A stretch of DNA of 22,526 nucleotides from CAZXPY01 sp964643435 (GTDB lineage Bacteria; Patescibacteriota; Microgenomatia; Woykebacterales; RBG-16-39-9b), in NCBI GenBank assembly GCA_964643435.1, contig CAZXPY010000007.1, positions 1 to 22,526 on the forward strand. Direction: 5' to 3'. Each line of letters begins with the position of its first letter. The first letter of the stretch is position 1. Below, piece by piece: positions 6,522 to 13,513 of the stretch. The notes under the pieces are model-generated. The model was not told the DNA's origin, did no database searches, and saw only the letters and a program-made list of their open reading frames with translations. Position numbers and translations under genes: made by a program.

Positions 6522-7565
6522 ATGAAGCTATCCAGAGAAACGCTTCTATTTTCAGTTTTTATATTGGTCCTGATAATTTTTTACTTAGTTAGGGAAATTA
6601 TTGCCCCCTTCATATTAGCGGTAATTTTTGCTTATATTTTTAATCCAGCGGTTGATTTTTTGTCGAACAAAAGTAAGATTCCAAGAACCTTATCGATTAT
6701 TTTACTTTACTTGGCGTTAATTTCTTTAATTTTTTATAGCGCCTTTTTCTTGGTGAACGGTTTAATCTCCGAAGCGAAAGAATTGACCGAAACCGAACAA
6801 ATTTTGAACTTAAATCAAGGCTCGTTCGCTAATTTACCAGCTTGGACGTTTTTCGGTTTAAAAATTGGGATTGCCCCGATTTTGCAGGAAACAATAAAGG
6901 CTTTATCGGGTACAGCCGTAGAGATTCAAAACAATATTTGGCCCGCCTTTGCGGCAAGTTTGAACAGGTTAGTCAAAGTTTTAATATTTTTAGTTTCCGG
7001 TTTTTATTTACTTAAAGACGGAAGAAAATTTATTCAAAACTTAAAAAACCTTTTGCCAAAAACAAGTCAAGAAAAAATCCAGAGTCTATTAGTGAAAATT
7101 AACGCCTCATTGGGAGCTTATCTACGGGGACAAGTGCTACTAATTATCATTATGGCTACTGTGACCTTTAGCGTTTTGTCTTTTTTAGGGATGAAATTTG
7201 CTCTTGTTTTGGGAATTATAACTGGTTTCTTAGAGCTAATTCCCTTTATTGGACCAATTTCAGCAACTGTTCTAGCAGTGGTAATTGCTTTTGTTACTGG
7301 ACAAAATCGTTTTAATCTTGATCCGATAAGCCTCTCAATATTAGTCATCATTATTTACACAGTTTTGCGACAACTCGAAGACTATTTTGTTATCCCCCAA
7401 GTTTTGGGAAGAGTTACGAAATTACACCCACTAGTAGTGTTATTTTCTGTTTTAGCTGGTGGGAATTTAGCCGGGATTTTGGGTTTTGTACTAGCCGTAC
7501 CAGTTGTGGCTACTAGTAGAATTCTGATAGAATATTTTTTAAATAGCCATCATGAGAAAAATTGA
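6522..7565 (+). CDS. AI-2E family transporter (first of two)
   Basis: A 347-residue polytopic membrane protein of the AI-2E/PerM family. Members are variously linked to autoinducer-2 export, Na+/H+ antiport or unknown transport, so the substrate is not assignable. About 8 hydrophobic segments are visible: two at the N-terminus (FSVFILVLIIFYLV and the ILAVIFAYIFNPAVDFL region), one after RTLSIILLYLAL, one near FLVSGFYLL, and the C-terminal set. The family motifs are present: the LGAYLRGQ segment, GFLELIPFIGPISA, and VIPQVLGRVTKLHPLVV. It starts 2 nt after the miaA stop, has no SD, and overlaps the next gene by 14 nt. Confidence 0.88.
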   Translation: MKLSRETLLFSVFILVLIIFYLVREIIAPFILAVIFAYIFNPAVDFLSNKSKIPRTLSIILLYLALISLIFYSAFFLVNGLISEAKELTETEQILNLNQGSFANLPAWTFFGLKIGIAPILQETIKALSGTAVEIQNNIWPAFAASLNRLVKVLIFLVSGFYLLKDGRKFIQNLKNLLPKTSQEKIQSLLVKINASLGAYLRGQVLLIIIMATVTFSVLSFLGMKFALVLGIITGFLELIPFIGPISATVLAVVIAFVTGQNRFNLDPISLSILVIIIYTVLRQLEDYFVIPQVLGRVTKLHPLVVLFSVLAGGNLAGILGFVLAVPVVATSRILIEYFLNSHHEKN

Positions 7566-8553
7566 AATAAGCCCGAGAACAATTCTTATTATTTATCTTA
7601 TTCCGATTGGGCTATTTTTAGCCTGGAGCCTGCGGGGAATAATTATTGCTTTATTAATTTCTTTAATATTAATGAGCGGCTTCGCGCCGTTAGTCGATTG
7701 GTTTCAAGGCAAATTAAAGTTCCCTAAAATTTTGGCGGTTATCGCTACCTATCTACTGGCTATCATTTTCTTGGTTCTTTTACTTTTTGTAATAATTCCT
7801 CCTCTGTTCTCCCAAACTAAGGAATTCTTTAGTAACTTTCCTTTTTATGTAGGGCAGTTTATCACTATTTTTGGAAAAGGAGACGCAGCCACCGCCTATA
7901 CTGATAATTTATTAACACTGGGAGCCAACCAAATAAATACCCTCCTAAACAATATTGTGATTTTAAGTTTTGGAGTTTTTTCAGGAATTTTTGCTTTTTT
8001 ATCAATCCTTCTTATTACCTTTTACCTTTTATTAGAAAGAGACAAAATTAAGGAAAATATATTTATTTTTTTTCCTCACCTCCCCAAAGAAAGAGTTAAG
8101 ACAATTGCCCACAGAATTGAAGAAAAACTCGGTGCTTGGGTAAGAGGACAGCTGATCCTTTCTTTTTTGATTGGATTAACTACTTATATTGGTTTATTTG
8201 TTCTTGGTGTTGATTTTGCCCTTCCCTTGGCAGTAATTGCGGCCGTTCTTGAGTTAATCCCGATTATTGGTCCAATTTTGAGCGCGATACCGGCCATAAT
8301 AGTTGCCTTGGTACAAAGTTCAATACTGGGTATTGGGGTGGCGGCACTTTATCTTTTAATTCAGCAGCTAGAGAATACCGTTATCGTCCCCAAAGTTATG
8401 GAAAAGGCGGTTGGTTTAAGCCCTCTGGTAATAATTTTAGCTTTGATGATAGGCGGTACTACCTTTGGGGTCTTGGGAGCGCTAGTCTCAGTACCAGTAG
8501 CCGCCGTAATAAGCGTTATTTTTGAAGATTTTAAGGGTCACCGTCAAAGTTAA
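7552..8553 (+). CDS. AI-2E family transporter (second of two)
   Basis: A second, diverged AI-2E/PerM paralogue of 333 residues with the same plan: an N-terminal helix pair, a soluble stretch around SQTKEFFSNFPFYVG, then LGAWVRGQ, AVLELIPIIGPILSA, and IVPKVMEKAVGLSPLVVI-like motifs near the C-terminus, ending in the last helix and a short cytoplasmic tail. It overlaps the first copy by 14 nt, so the two are probably translated from one mRNA and might form a hetero-oligomer; that is inference. Its TAA stop (8551-8553) lies 2 nt before the -35 box of the RNase P RNA promoter. Confidence 0.88.
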   Translation: MRKIEISPRTILIIYLIPIGLFLAWSLRGIIIALLISLILMSGFAPLVDWFQGKLKFPKILAVIATYLLAIIFLVLLLFVIIPPLFSQTKEFFSNFPFYVGQFITIFGKGDAATAYTDNLLTLGANQINTLLNNIVILSFGVFSGIFAFLSILLITFYLLLERDKIKENIFIFFPHLPKERVKTIAHRIEEKLGAWVRGQLILSFLIGLTTYIGLFVLGVDFALPLAVIAAVLELIPIIGPILSAIPAIIVALVQSSILGIGVAALYLLIQQLENTVIVPKVMEKAVGLSPLVIILALMIGGTTFGVLGALVSVPVAAVISVIFEDFKGHRQS

Positions 8554-8554
8554 C

Positions 8555-8583
8555 TTGAATCTACCTTGAATTTTTGATATAAT
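8555..8583 (+). promoter_or_regulatory. Promoter of RNase P RNA gene
   Basis: TTGAAT (8555-8560) and a perfect TATAAT (8578-8583) are separated by 17 nt. The predicted start, about 7 nt after the -10 box, coincides with the first base of helix P1 at 8591, which gives good mutual support for promoter and RNA boundary. Confidence 0.85.
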
Positions 8584-8590
8584 AAGGAAG

Positions 8591-8974
8591 TCTGATGGTA
8601 GATCAGATGATCGGTCGCAGGCAGCTTCAGTAGTTGCGGGCGACAGGAAAGTCCAGGCAGCAAGCCGACACCCGACGGACTGTAAAGTCCGACTGGTAAC
8701 AGCTGGTGTTCTCTTAAAACTAAACCGAAGTTTTAGAGAAACAGAATCTGATTTAACAGATTCTGAGAGCAACAGAGACGAATCCAACTTTTCGGTGATT
8801 AAAGTTGGGGTGAAACGGGCAATCCCAGGGGCTGCAACCGCCGAACGCTACGTTTGACAGTCGGGATAGTAGCAAAGTCGCGGGCACCCCGGTTAAACCG
8901 GGGGAGTTTGACATCTCGTCAATCTCAGATAGATGATCATCTTAAACAGAACCTGGCTTATGGCTACCATCAGA
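8591..8974 (+). ncRNA. rnpB: RNase P RNA (bacterial type)
   Basis: The catalytic RNA that matures tRNA 5' ends. Both ends are set by an 11-bp P1 helix: TCTGATGGTAG (8591-8601) pairs perfectly with CTACCATCAGA (8964-8974). Conserved core segments are readable: the 5' core GACAGGAAAGTCCAGGC, the GGGGTGAAACGGGCAA element, the L15-type GGTTAAACC inside a C/G-rich stem (tRNA-CCA binding loop with GGU), and the 3' core AGATAGATGA plus ACAGAACCTGGCTTATGG. Two extra hairpins are in the specificity half (8710-8739 with a one-base bulge, and 8742-8765 perfect). No terminator with a T-run follows; the next coding start is only 14 nt beyond P1. Confidence 0.96.
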
Positions 8975-8988
8975 TATAAAAAAACTTA

Positions 8989-9627
8989 ATGAAAATTAGA
9001 ACTGCCGTAATTTACGTAATTTTTGTAACCGTTATTTCTGCGCTTATCTCCTTTTCCTTCTTTTCCCAAGTTAAACAAGAGAAAACGGGAACAGCTAAAA
9101 AAAATACGAGAGAAAAAGTATCAACAAATCAAGAATTTGCGTCAATTTTGAGTAAATATAATAATTTTAGTAATTACCAAGTAGATATGACTAGTAATGG
9201 TCGGTCAGTGATGTGGAAAAAAGATGATAAAGTAGTGATTCAGGATATTTATGGAAAAGGCGGCGGAATAAAATTTTATTTTGATTTAACCAATAAAAAA
9301 GCGTACGAGTCGGCAATCGGAAAACCAACCATAGTCGATTTTAACGAGTTTTGGAGTAAGGTTGAATGGAATCCTCATAATATTGCGGTTTCTTTAAAAG
9401 AAAGCGATAAATCTAATGAGATCGAAATTATTGATGGTGAAAAAACCTGGATCTATAAAGGTAAATTTGCTTCTGGTAAGAATTTTACTGCTTGGATAGC
9501 CGAGAATTTTGGACTCCCCTTGAAAGTTGAGACCGAAAGTCCTTTAGGTAAGGTTATTAATTTTAAGTATATAAGGTTAGGTGAAGTTCTTGACCACGAG
9601 ATTACCCCTCCCGGAATAAAATACTAA
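8989..9627 (+). CDS. Membrane-anchored extracytoplasmic protein, function unknown
   Basis: A 212-residue protein I cannot assign. Residues about 7-27 form a hydrophobic N-terminal anchor or signal (AVIYVIFVTVISALISFSFF), followed by a short Lys/Thr-rich linker and a soluble beta-rich domain. The pattern of alternating strands (VMWKKDDKVVIQDIYG, KTWIYKGKFASGK, GLPLKVETESPLGKVINF) is loosely reminiscent of the LolA/LppX-like fold that reads out a lipoprotein's environment, but that is only a guess. There is no lipobox cysteine. Its ATG lies 14 nt after the RNase P RNA, with a TATAAA box at 8975-8980 eight nt upstream and no SD, so it is either leaderless or read through from rnpB. comM follows 33 nt later. 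Confidence 0.7.
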   Translation: MKIRTAVIYVIFVTVISALISFSFFSQVKQEKTGTAKKNTREKVSTNQEFASILSKYNNFSNYQVDMTSNGRSVMWKKDDKVVIQDIYGKGGGIKFYFDLTNKKAYESAIGKPTIVDFNEFWSKVEWNPHNIAVSLKESDKSNEIEIIDGEKTWIYKGKFASGKNFTAWIAENFGLPLKVETESPLGKVINFKYIRLGEVLDHEITPPGIKY

Positions 9628-9643
9628 TCTAGTTCCACCTCTG

Positions 9644-9652
9644 TGGTATAAT
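9644..9652 (+). promoter_or_regulatory. Extended -10 promoter of comM
   Basis: TGG-TATAAT (9644-9652) is an extended -10 element ending 8 nt before the comM ATG; no good -35 is visible, as is usual for extended -10 promoters. The predicted transcript start falls at or within a couple of bases of the ATG. Confidence 0.6.
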
Positions 9653-9660
9653 TTTTCTCT

Positions 9661-11178
9661 ATGCTTGCGAAAATTACGAGTGGTGCAGTTATTGGGTTAG
9701 ATTCGGTACCCATTACTGTCGAAGTAGATATTGCCTCCCAAGGTTTACCTTCTTTCACAATTGTAGGTTTACCAGATAAGGCGGTTGAAGAAAGTAAAGA
9801 AAGAGTTCGGGCAGCGATTAAAAACTCTGGTGCCGATTTTCCTCCTAAAAGAATTACGGTTAACTTAGCACCGGCGGATTTACCAAAAGAAGGACCAGCC
9901 TACGATTTACCAATTGCGTTGGGTATTTTAGTAGCGTCGGGGCAACTACAAGGAAATTTTTCGGACAGTCTATTTTTTGGAGAACTATCTTTAGATGGAT
10001 CCCTGCGTTACACGAACGGAATTTTACCGCAGGCAATGTTAGTTAGCGCGAGAGGCTTAAAAAAACTTTTCGTCCCTTCTGTTAACGCTAAAGAGGCAGC
10101 CATAATTCGCGGTGTTCAAGTCTTCCCAGTCGAAAATTTAATCTCCTTGTTTAATCATTTGAGTAGTCTTAAAAAAATTAAGGCTTATCCCCACACCGCT
10201 ATAAATTTCGACAGAAATAGTCAAAGTGAATTTGATATGAAGGATATCCGCGGTCAAGAAACGGCAAAAAGAGCTTTGGAAATAGCGGCTGCCGGCGGTC
10301 ATAACGTTCTCATGAAAGGTCCGCCGGGAGCCGGAAAAACCCTCCTCGCCCGGACCTTTCCTTCGATATTACCAAGTTTAACTTTTGAAGAAGCAATTGA
10401 GATAACTAAAATCTATTCAGTTTTGGGTAATTTAGCTAATGAGCCAATTATTAGGAAGCGGCCGTTTCGTAGTCCCCATCATACCGCCAGCGCGGTTGGG
10501 TTAATTGGGGGTGGTTCACATCCTAAGCCAGGAGAAATTTCTTTAGCTCACCGGGGCGTTCTATTTTTAGATGAATTCCCGGAATTCCCTCGTTTTGTTT
10601 TAGAAAGCTTAAGGGCACCTCTTGAGGATGGTTTTGTAACTGTTTCGCGGGCGCAAGGTAGTATTAGGTTTCCCGCTAATTTTGTTTTAATAGCCGCCTC
10701 AAACCCCTGTCCCTGCGGTTTTTTGGGAGACAGTCGAAGAAATTGCACTTGTGCACCTGGGCAAATTATTCGTTATCAAAAAAGGCTTTCCGGACCGATT
10801 TTAGATAGGATTGATATGCACCTTGAAATTCCGGCTGTTAAAATGGAAAAATTAACGGCTGATTTTGAAGGAGAAAGCTCAAAAACTGTAAGAGCCCGTG
10901 TTCAGAAAGCGAGGGAGCTAGCCCTAAGAAGATTTAAAAAGACCGGCATTTTTTCGAATGCCCAAATGAGTAGTAAAGACGTAAAAGAAATTTGTAAACT
11001 CTCTTCTGAAACCTTAAACTTATTGCGAAGGGCAATTGTTACAATGAGACTTTCGGCCCGAGGATATATACGAGTTTTAAAAATAGCCAGAACAATCGCT
11101 GACCTTGAAGATAGCGAATCGATCTCAAGCCATCACGTTGCGGAAAGTTTACAATATCGTCCGAGAGTTGAGTCATGA
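9661..11178 (+). CDS. comM: ComM/YifB-family AAA+ ATPase (Mg chelatase-like)
   Basis: A 505-residue ComM-type protein; in naturally transformable bacteria ComM is a hexameric helicase that promotes branch migration during recombination of incoming DNA. It has the N-terminal Lon-protease-like ChlI domain (about 1-170, with GLPDKAVEESKERVRAA and APADLPKEGPAYDLPIA), Walker A GPPGAGKT (220-227), Walker B VLFLDEFPEF (300-309), the Cys pairs in NPCPCGF and NCTC (C350, C352, C362, C364), and the C-terminal Mg-chelatase helical domain with LSARGYIRVLKIARTIADL. The start at 9661 matches the family and directly follows a TATAAT box, with no SD. The gene stands alone and ends before a convergent minus-strand gene. 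In CPR it fits DNA uptake and recombination. Confidence 0.94.
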   Translation: MLAKITSGAVIGLDSVPITVEVDIASQGLPSFTIVGLPDKAVEESKERVRAAIKNSGADFPPKRITVNLAPADLPKEGPAYDLPIALGILVASGQLQGNFSDSLFFGELSLDGSLRYTNGILPQAMLVSARGLKKLFVPSVNAKEAAIIRGVQVFPVENLISLFNHLSSLKKIKAYPHTAINFDRNSQSEFDMKDIRGQETAKRALEIAAAGGHNVLMKGPPGAGKTLLARTFPSILPSLTFEEAIEITKIYSVLGNLANEPIIRKRPFRSPHHTASAVGLIGGGSHPKPGEISLAHRGVLFLDEFPEFPRFVLESLRAPLEDGFVTVSRAQGSIRFPANFVLIAASNPCPCGFLGDSRRNCTCAPGQIIRYQKRLSGPILDRIDMHLEIPAVKMEKLTADFEGESSKTVRARVQKARELALRRFKKTGIFSNAQMSSKDVKEICKLSSETLNLLRRAIVTMRLSARGYIRVLKIARTIADLEDSESISSHHVAESLQYRPRVES

Positions 11179-11199
11179 AAAGAACGATTATTTTTAGTA

Positions 11200-11234
11200 C
11201 TGAAAAACCCTTTCCCAAAGAAAGGGGTTTTCAG
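11200..11234. terminator. Long hairpin between convergent comM and DUF5679 genes
   Basis: A 15-bp inverted repeat with one mismatch (CTGAAAA-A-CCCTTTC, 11200-11214, with GAAAGGG-G-TTTTCAG, 11220-11234) and a 5-nt loop sits between the comM stop and the end of the opposing gene. Neither side has a proper T-run, so it may act as a bidirectional transcript-end stabiliser rather than a classical intrinsic terminator. Confidence 0.5.
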
Positions 11235-11276
11235 GCCCTCAAAAGGAGGACAAAAGTCACGAAAAATTAAAAGGTA

Positions 11277-11417
11277 CTAACCGCCAATTTTGAACATCTT
11301 TGTGCCGCAAGTTGGGCATGTTCCCCGTAAAGCTGGTTTACCATTCTTCATAGTAATTCTTTCAGGGTTAGCCACCTCTCTCTTGGTACGACATTTTACA
11401 CAATACATTGAAGCCAT
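11277..11417 (-). CDS. DUF5679-type zinc-ribbon protein
   Basis: A 46-residue protein with two CxxC knuckles: C6-V-K-C9 and C34-P-T-C37, which would hold one zinc. The body (CRTKREVANPERITMKNGKPA, read as two adjoining segments) matches the DUF5679 pattern known from CPR and other bacteria, where the function is unknown; a nucleic acid or ribosome-associated role is a common guess for such ribbons. Either the ATG at 11417 or the one three codons later could be the start. No SD lies just upstream, but a perfect SD-like AAAGGAGGTG occurs about 67 nt upstream beyond a hairpin. It ends before the convergent-gene hairpin at 11200-11234. Confidence 0.85.
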   Translation of the reverse strand: MASMYCVKCRTKREVANPERITMKNGKPALRGTCPTCGTKMFKIGG

Positions 11418-11429
11418 ATAGAAACAGGC

Positions 11430-11473
11430 AAGCAGAAGAATAAAAGTTACTTATTTAAAGTAACTATCTGCTT
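11430..11473 (-). other. Hairpin in the DUF5679 leader
   Basis: The inner stem AGTTACTT/AAGTAACT (11445-11452 with 11458-11465) has a 5-nt loop. It is enclosed by a second complementary pair, AAGCAGA (11430-11436) and TCTGCTT (11467-11473), with an asymmetric internal loop. On the minus strand the inner stem is followed by TTTTATT, so it could be a weak terminator for the gene ending at 11507, or a leader structure for DUF5679. Confidence 0.45.
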
Positions 11474-11484
11474 TTCCTCTTTTC

Positions 11485-11494
11485 CACCTCCTTT
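11485..11494 (-). promoter_or_regulatory. Orphan perfect Shine-Dalgarno sequence
   Basis: On the minus strand AAAGGAGGTG is a ten-base match to the anti-SD complement but has no ATG, GTG or TTG at normal spacing that opens a real frame; a GTG inside it gives only seven codons. The next gene start (11417) lies beyond the 11430-11473 hairpin. Confidence 0.4.
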
Positions 11495-11506
11495 CGAGCA
11501 GGTGAC

Positions 11507-11800
11507 TTAAATGTTAAATACACGTAAAATGAGCTTAACAGGGCTAAAGGAGCTTGTCAAGCTCAAAATAATCTCGGTTGCAATGGCAAGGCTAGCTAGT
11601 ATCAAAATTTTGCGTAAGTCCTTATACACGTAAGAATAGTTCTCCGCTAAATTTTCTTCCGAGGTTTCAATCGGTTTAGTAGGGGTTATGGTCACCGTTT
11701 CTGTTTCTACTACCCGAGTAGGATATTGAGTTAGATTTTGTAATCGTTGGAGTCGGTGCAACCTAGCTAGAATTTTTTGTTCCTTTGTTTTTGGTGGCAT
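11507..11800 (-). CDS. Small C-terminally anchored membrane protein
   Basis: A 97-residue protein with no assigned function. Residues 1-25 are basic and Gln/Arg/Lys-rich (KTKEQKILARLHRLQRLQ), 30-50 are a Thr/Glu-rich linker (VETETVTITPTKP), and 64-82 form one transmembrane helix (KILILASLAIATEIILSL) after the short motif SYVYKDLRK; a short tail follows. Similar small proteins with a soluble N-terminus and SYxxxDLRK-TM end seem common in CPR genomes. It has its own promoter (11813-11841) about 12 nt upstream of the ATG, so the leader is very short, and it is divergent from the DUF4446 operon. The coding call rests on composition, the clean TM helix and the promoter. Confidence 0.7.
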   Translation of the reverse strand: MPPKTKEQKILARLHRLQRLQNLTQYPTRVVETETVTITPTKPIETSEENLAENYSYVYKDLRKILILASLAIATEIILSLTSSFSPVKLILRVFNI

Positions 11801-11812
11801 AAGTTGAAATTA

Positions 11813-11841
11813 AAGATAGCACTTAACTATTATTTATTCAA
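11813..11841 (-). promoter_or_regulatory. Promoter of the small membrane protein gene
   Basis: On the minus strand TTGAAT (11841-11836) and TATCTT (11818-11813) are separated by 17 nt. The transcript would start about 5 nt before the ATG at 11800. Confidence 0.5.
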
Positions 11842-11851
11842 TGTTGGCAAC

Positions 11852-11880
11852 TTGCAAACAGAAAAAGATTCCATTACACT
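11852..11880 (+). promoter_or_regulatory. Promoter of the DUF4446-DUF3048-sec cluster
   Basis: TTGCAA (11852-11857) and TACACT (11875-11880) are separated by 17 nt, with a predicted start near 11887 and the first ATG at 11903. It is back-to-back with the minus-strand promoter at 11813-11841. No other obvious plus-strand promoter is seen before secF, so it may drive the entire cluster. Confidence 0.55.
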
Positions 11881-11884
11881 GTTA

Positions 11885-11901
11885 GAGTAAAGGTATTACT
11901 C
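11885..11901 (+). promoter_or_regulatory. Small hairpin exposing the SD of the DUF4446 gene
   Basis: GAGTAA (11885-11890) pairs with TTACTC (11896-11901) around the loop AGGTA, which holds the only SD-like AGG before the ATG at 11903. The hairpin fills nearly the whole predicted 5' leader. Confidence 0.4.
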
Positions 11902-11902
11902 G

Positions 11903-12382
11903 ATGAATTTGAATTTAGTTAACGCACCTTATCTTGTACCGTTAGTATTTATTTGGCTTTTTGTTCTAAGTTTTTTCATCTGGAGAACCTTGAAAAGGGT
12001 TTCTTACTTTACCAAAGATGAAAAAATGGGTGATTTAGGAAAATTACTTGAAGAATACGTAAGAGATTTAAAATTAACCGGTAAAGAAGTCGAAAAACTA
12101 AAAGAGCGACTTGAAGATCTCGAAGAAAAAGTACCTAGCTTGATTAGTAAAGTTGGTTTAGTTAGGTTTAATCCTTATAAAGAAGTTGGCGGAAACATTA
12201 GCTTTTCAGTTGCGTTTTTGGATAAGAGCGACTCTGGTTTAGTAATAAGTGCCCTTCATTCTCGAGATCAAACAAGAGTTTACGCAAAACCAGTTCTTAA
12301 CGGAAAAGAAACAAAACATCCGCTATCTACCGAAGAAACGGAGGCAATCAAAAAAGCTGATAAACCAGCTGAACTTAATTAG
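11903..12382 (+). CDS. DUF4446 family membrane-anchored protein
   Basis: A 159-residue protein matching the DUF4446 pattern; function unknown. An N-terminal transmembrane helix (about 10-28) leads into a coiled-coil segment (about 45-80, KEVEKLKERLEDLEEKV) and the conserved globular part with KVGLVRFNPYKEVGG, FSVAFLD, VISALHSRDQTRVYAKPV and a final PLSTEETEAIKKA. DUF4446 proteins occur in Firmicutes, often near chromosome-partitioning genes, and in CPR. Here it opens the envelope/secretion cluster and the DUF3048 gene starts 1 nt after its stop, so the two are probably co-translated. The start ATG has an AGG SD in the loop of a small hairpin. Confidence 0.88.
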   Translation: MNLNLVNAPYLVPLVFIWLFVLSFFIWRTLKRVSYFTKDEKMGDLGKLLEEYVRDLKLTGKEVEKLKERLEDLEEKVPSLISKVGLVRFNPYKEVGGNISFSVAFLDKSDSGLVISALHSRDQTRVYAKPVLNGKETKHPLSTEETEAIKKADKPAELN

Positions 12383-12383
12383 T

Positions 12384-13502
12384 ATGAAACCTGACCCTAT
12401 AGCTTGGTTTAATGATTTAAGTACCTTAAAAAAAACTTTCGTCGGGTTTTTCTTTCTTTTAACCTGGGCTAGTTTAGGCGTACTTCTAGGTTTATTAGGA
12501 GCTTTATTTGTAAATAGTGGTGGTAGTAGCCTATCTCCTTTAGGAAGTGAAGCAACTTCTTCCGCGAGGGAAGCTTATGCAGCCGAAAACCCCATTAATG
12601 GTGAACAGTACACTGCGGAAGAGCTCCAAAAAATGCAAGGACGTTACCCATTAGCGGTTATGATTGAAAATCTAGCGATCGTCCGACCTCAAAACGGTCT
12701 TGCCTCTGCCGATATAATTTATGAGGCGATTACTGAAGGAGGGATCACTCGTTTTATGGGTATATTTTGGAGCCGCCCAAGTCAACTTGGTCCAATCAGA
12801 AGTGCCCGAGCACCGTTTTTAGACTGGTTGTTGGAATACGACGCCGCTTATGCCCACGCTGGTGGAAGTGCTGAAGCGCTGTCTTTAATACCAAAAGTAG
12901 GAGTCAAGGATTTAGATCAATTCTCTCTTGGCTTCCCAACTTACTGGAGAGTTCAAAACACTGGTTTGGCTTTTGAGCATACCTTATATTCCAATACTGA
13001 TAAATTATGGGAAGCGGCCGAGAGAAGGGGGTTTAAGGACCTTCCTAAAATAGAAAAATTAAAATTCAAAGAAGATGCGTCCGTGAACGAAAGAGGGATT
13101 TCTGCCAAAATAAAAGTTTTCTTTACCGGTGAGATTCCCTATATAGTTGATTGGGAATACGATTCGGCGTTAAATGTTTACAAAAGATCTCAACAGGGTG
13201 TAACTCAAATCGATAAAGTTAGTGGAGAAACTTTGATCGCTAAAAATATTGTAGTTTCTTTTGTAAAGACGGAAGCCAGAGAGGTTACGCCTGGTAAGAT
13301 GGGAGTAGGAATGAATAATATTGGCGAAGGAGAGGCCAAAATATTTAGAGACGGTAAAGTAATTAATGCTACTTGGAAAAAGAAAGATCAACGTTCCCGA
13401 ACCCGCTTTTACGATACTAGTGGCAGTGAGGTCGAATTCAACCGAGGAAAAATCTGGGTTGAAACAGTGCCCAAAGGTTCTTCCTTGGAATTTACTCAAT
13501 AA
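12384..13502 (+). CDS. DUF3048 (YerB-like) extracytoplasmic protein
   Basis: A 372-residue protein of the DUF3048 family (Bacillus YerB is a putative lipoprotein). A membrane helix at about 19-43 anchors it; unlike YerB there is no lipobox cysteine. The N-terminal domain has RYPLAVMIEN, RPQNGLASADIIYEAITEGG, QLGPIRSARAPF and AFEHTLYSNTDKLWEAA; the C-terminal domain has GVGMNNIGEGEAKIF and GKIWVETVPKGS. Enzymatic function is not established for the family. The ATG at 12384 was chosen because it precedes the anchor helix and lies 1 nt after the DUF4446 stop; the frame stays open another 45 codons upstream within DUF4446, but that stretch is not family-like. The next gene starts 11 nt downstream with a good SD. 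Confidence 0.9.
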   Translation: MKPDPIAWFNDLSTLKKTFVGFFFLLTWASLGVLLGLLGALFVNSGGSSLSPLGSEATSSAREAYAAENPINGEQYTAEELQKMQGRYPLAVMIENLAIVRPQNGLASADIIYEAITEGGITRFMGIFWSRPSQLGPIRSARAPFLDWLLEYDAAYAHAGGSAEALSLIPKVGVKDLDQFSLGFPTYWRVQNTGLAFEHTLYSNTDKLWEAAERRGFKDLPKIEKLKFKEDASVNERGISAKIKVFFTGEIPYIVDWEYDSALNVYKRSQQGVTQIDKVSGETLIAKNIVVSFVKTEAREVTPGKMGVGMNNIGEGEAKIFRDGKVINATWKKKDQRSRTRFYDTSGSEVEFNRGKIWVETVPKGSSLEFTQ

Positions 13503-13513
13503 GGAGCGACTTT

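Noticed and set aside
11240..11270. SD-like AAAAGGAGGACAAAA on the plus strand after comM
   Set aside because: No start codon at suitable spacing opens more than a few codons; the stretch is between convergent genes.
12249..12383. 45-codon upstream extension of the DUF3048 gene
   Set aside because: It overlaps the conserved end of DUF4446 in another frame; the ATG at 12384 precedes the membrane anchor and lies 1 nt after the previous stop.
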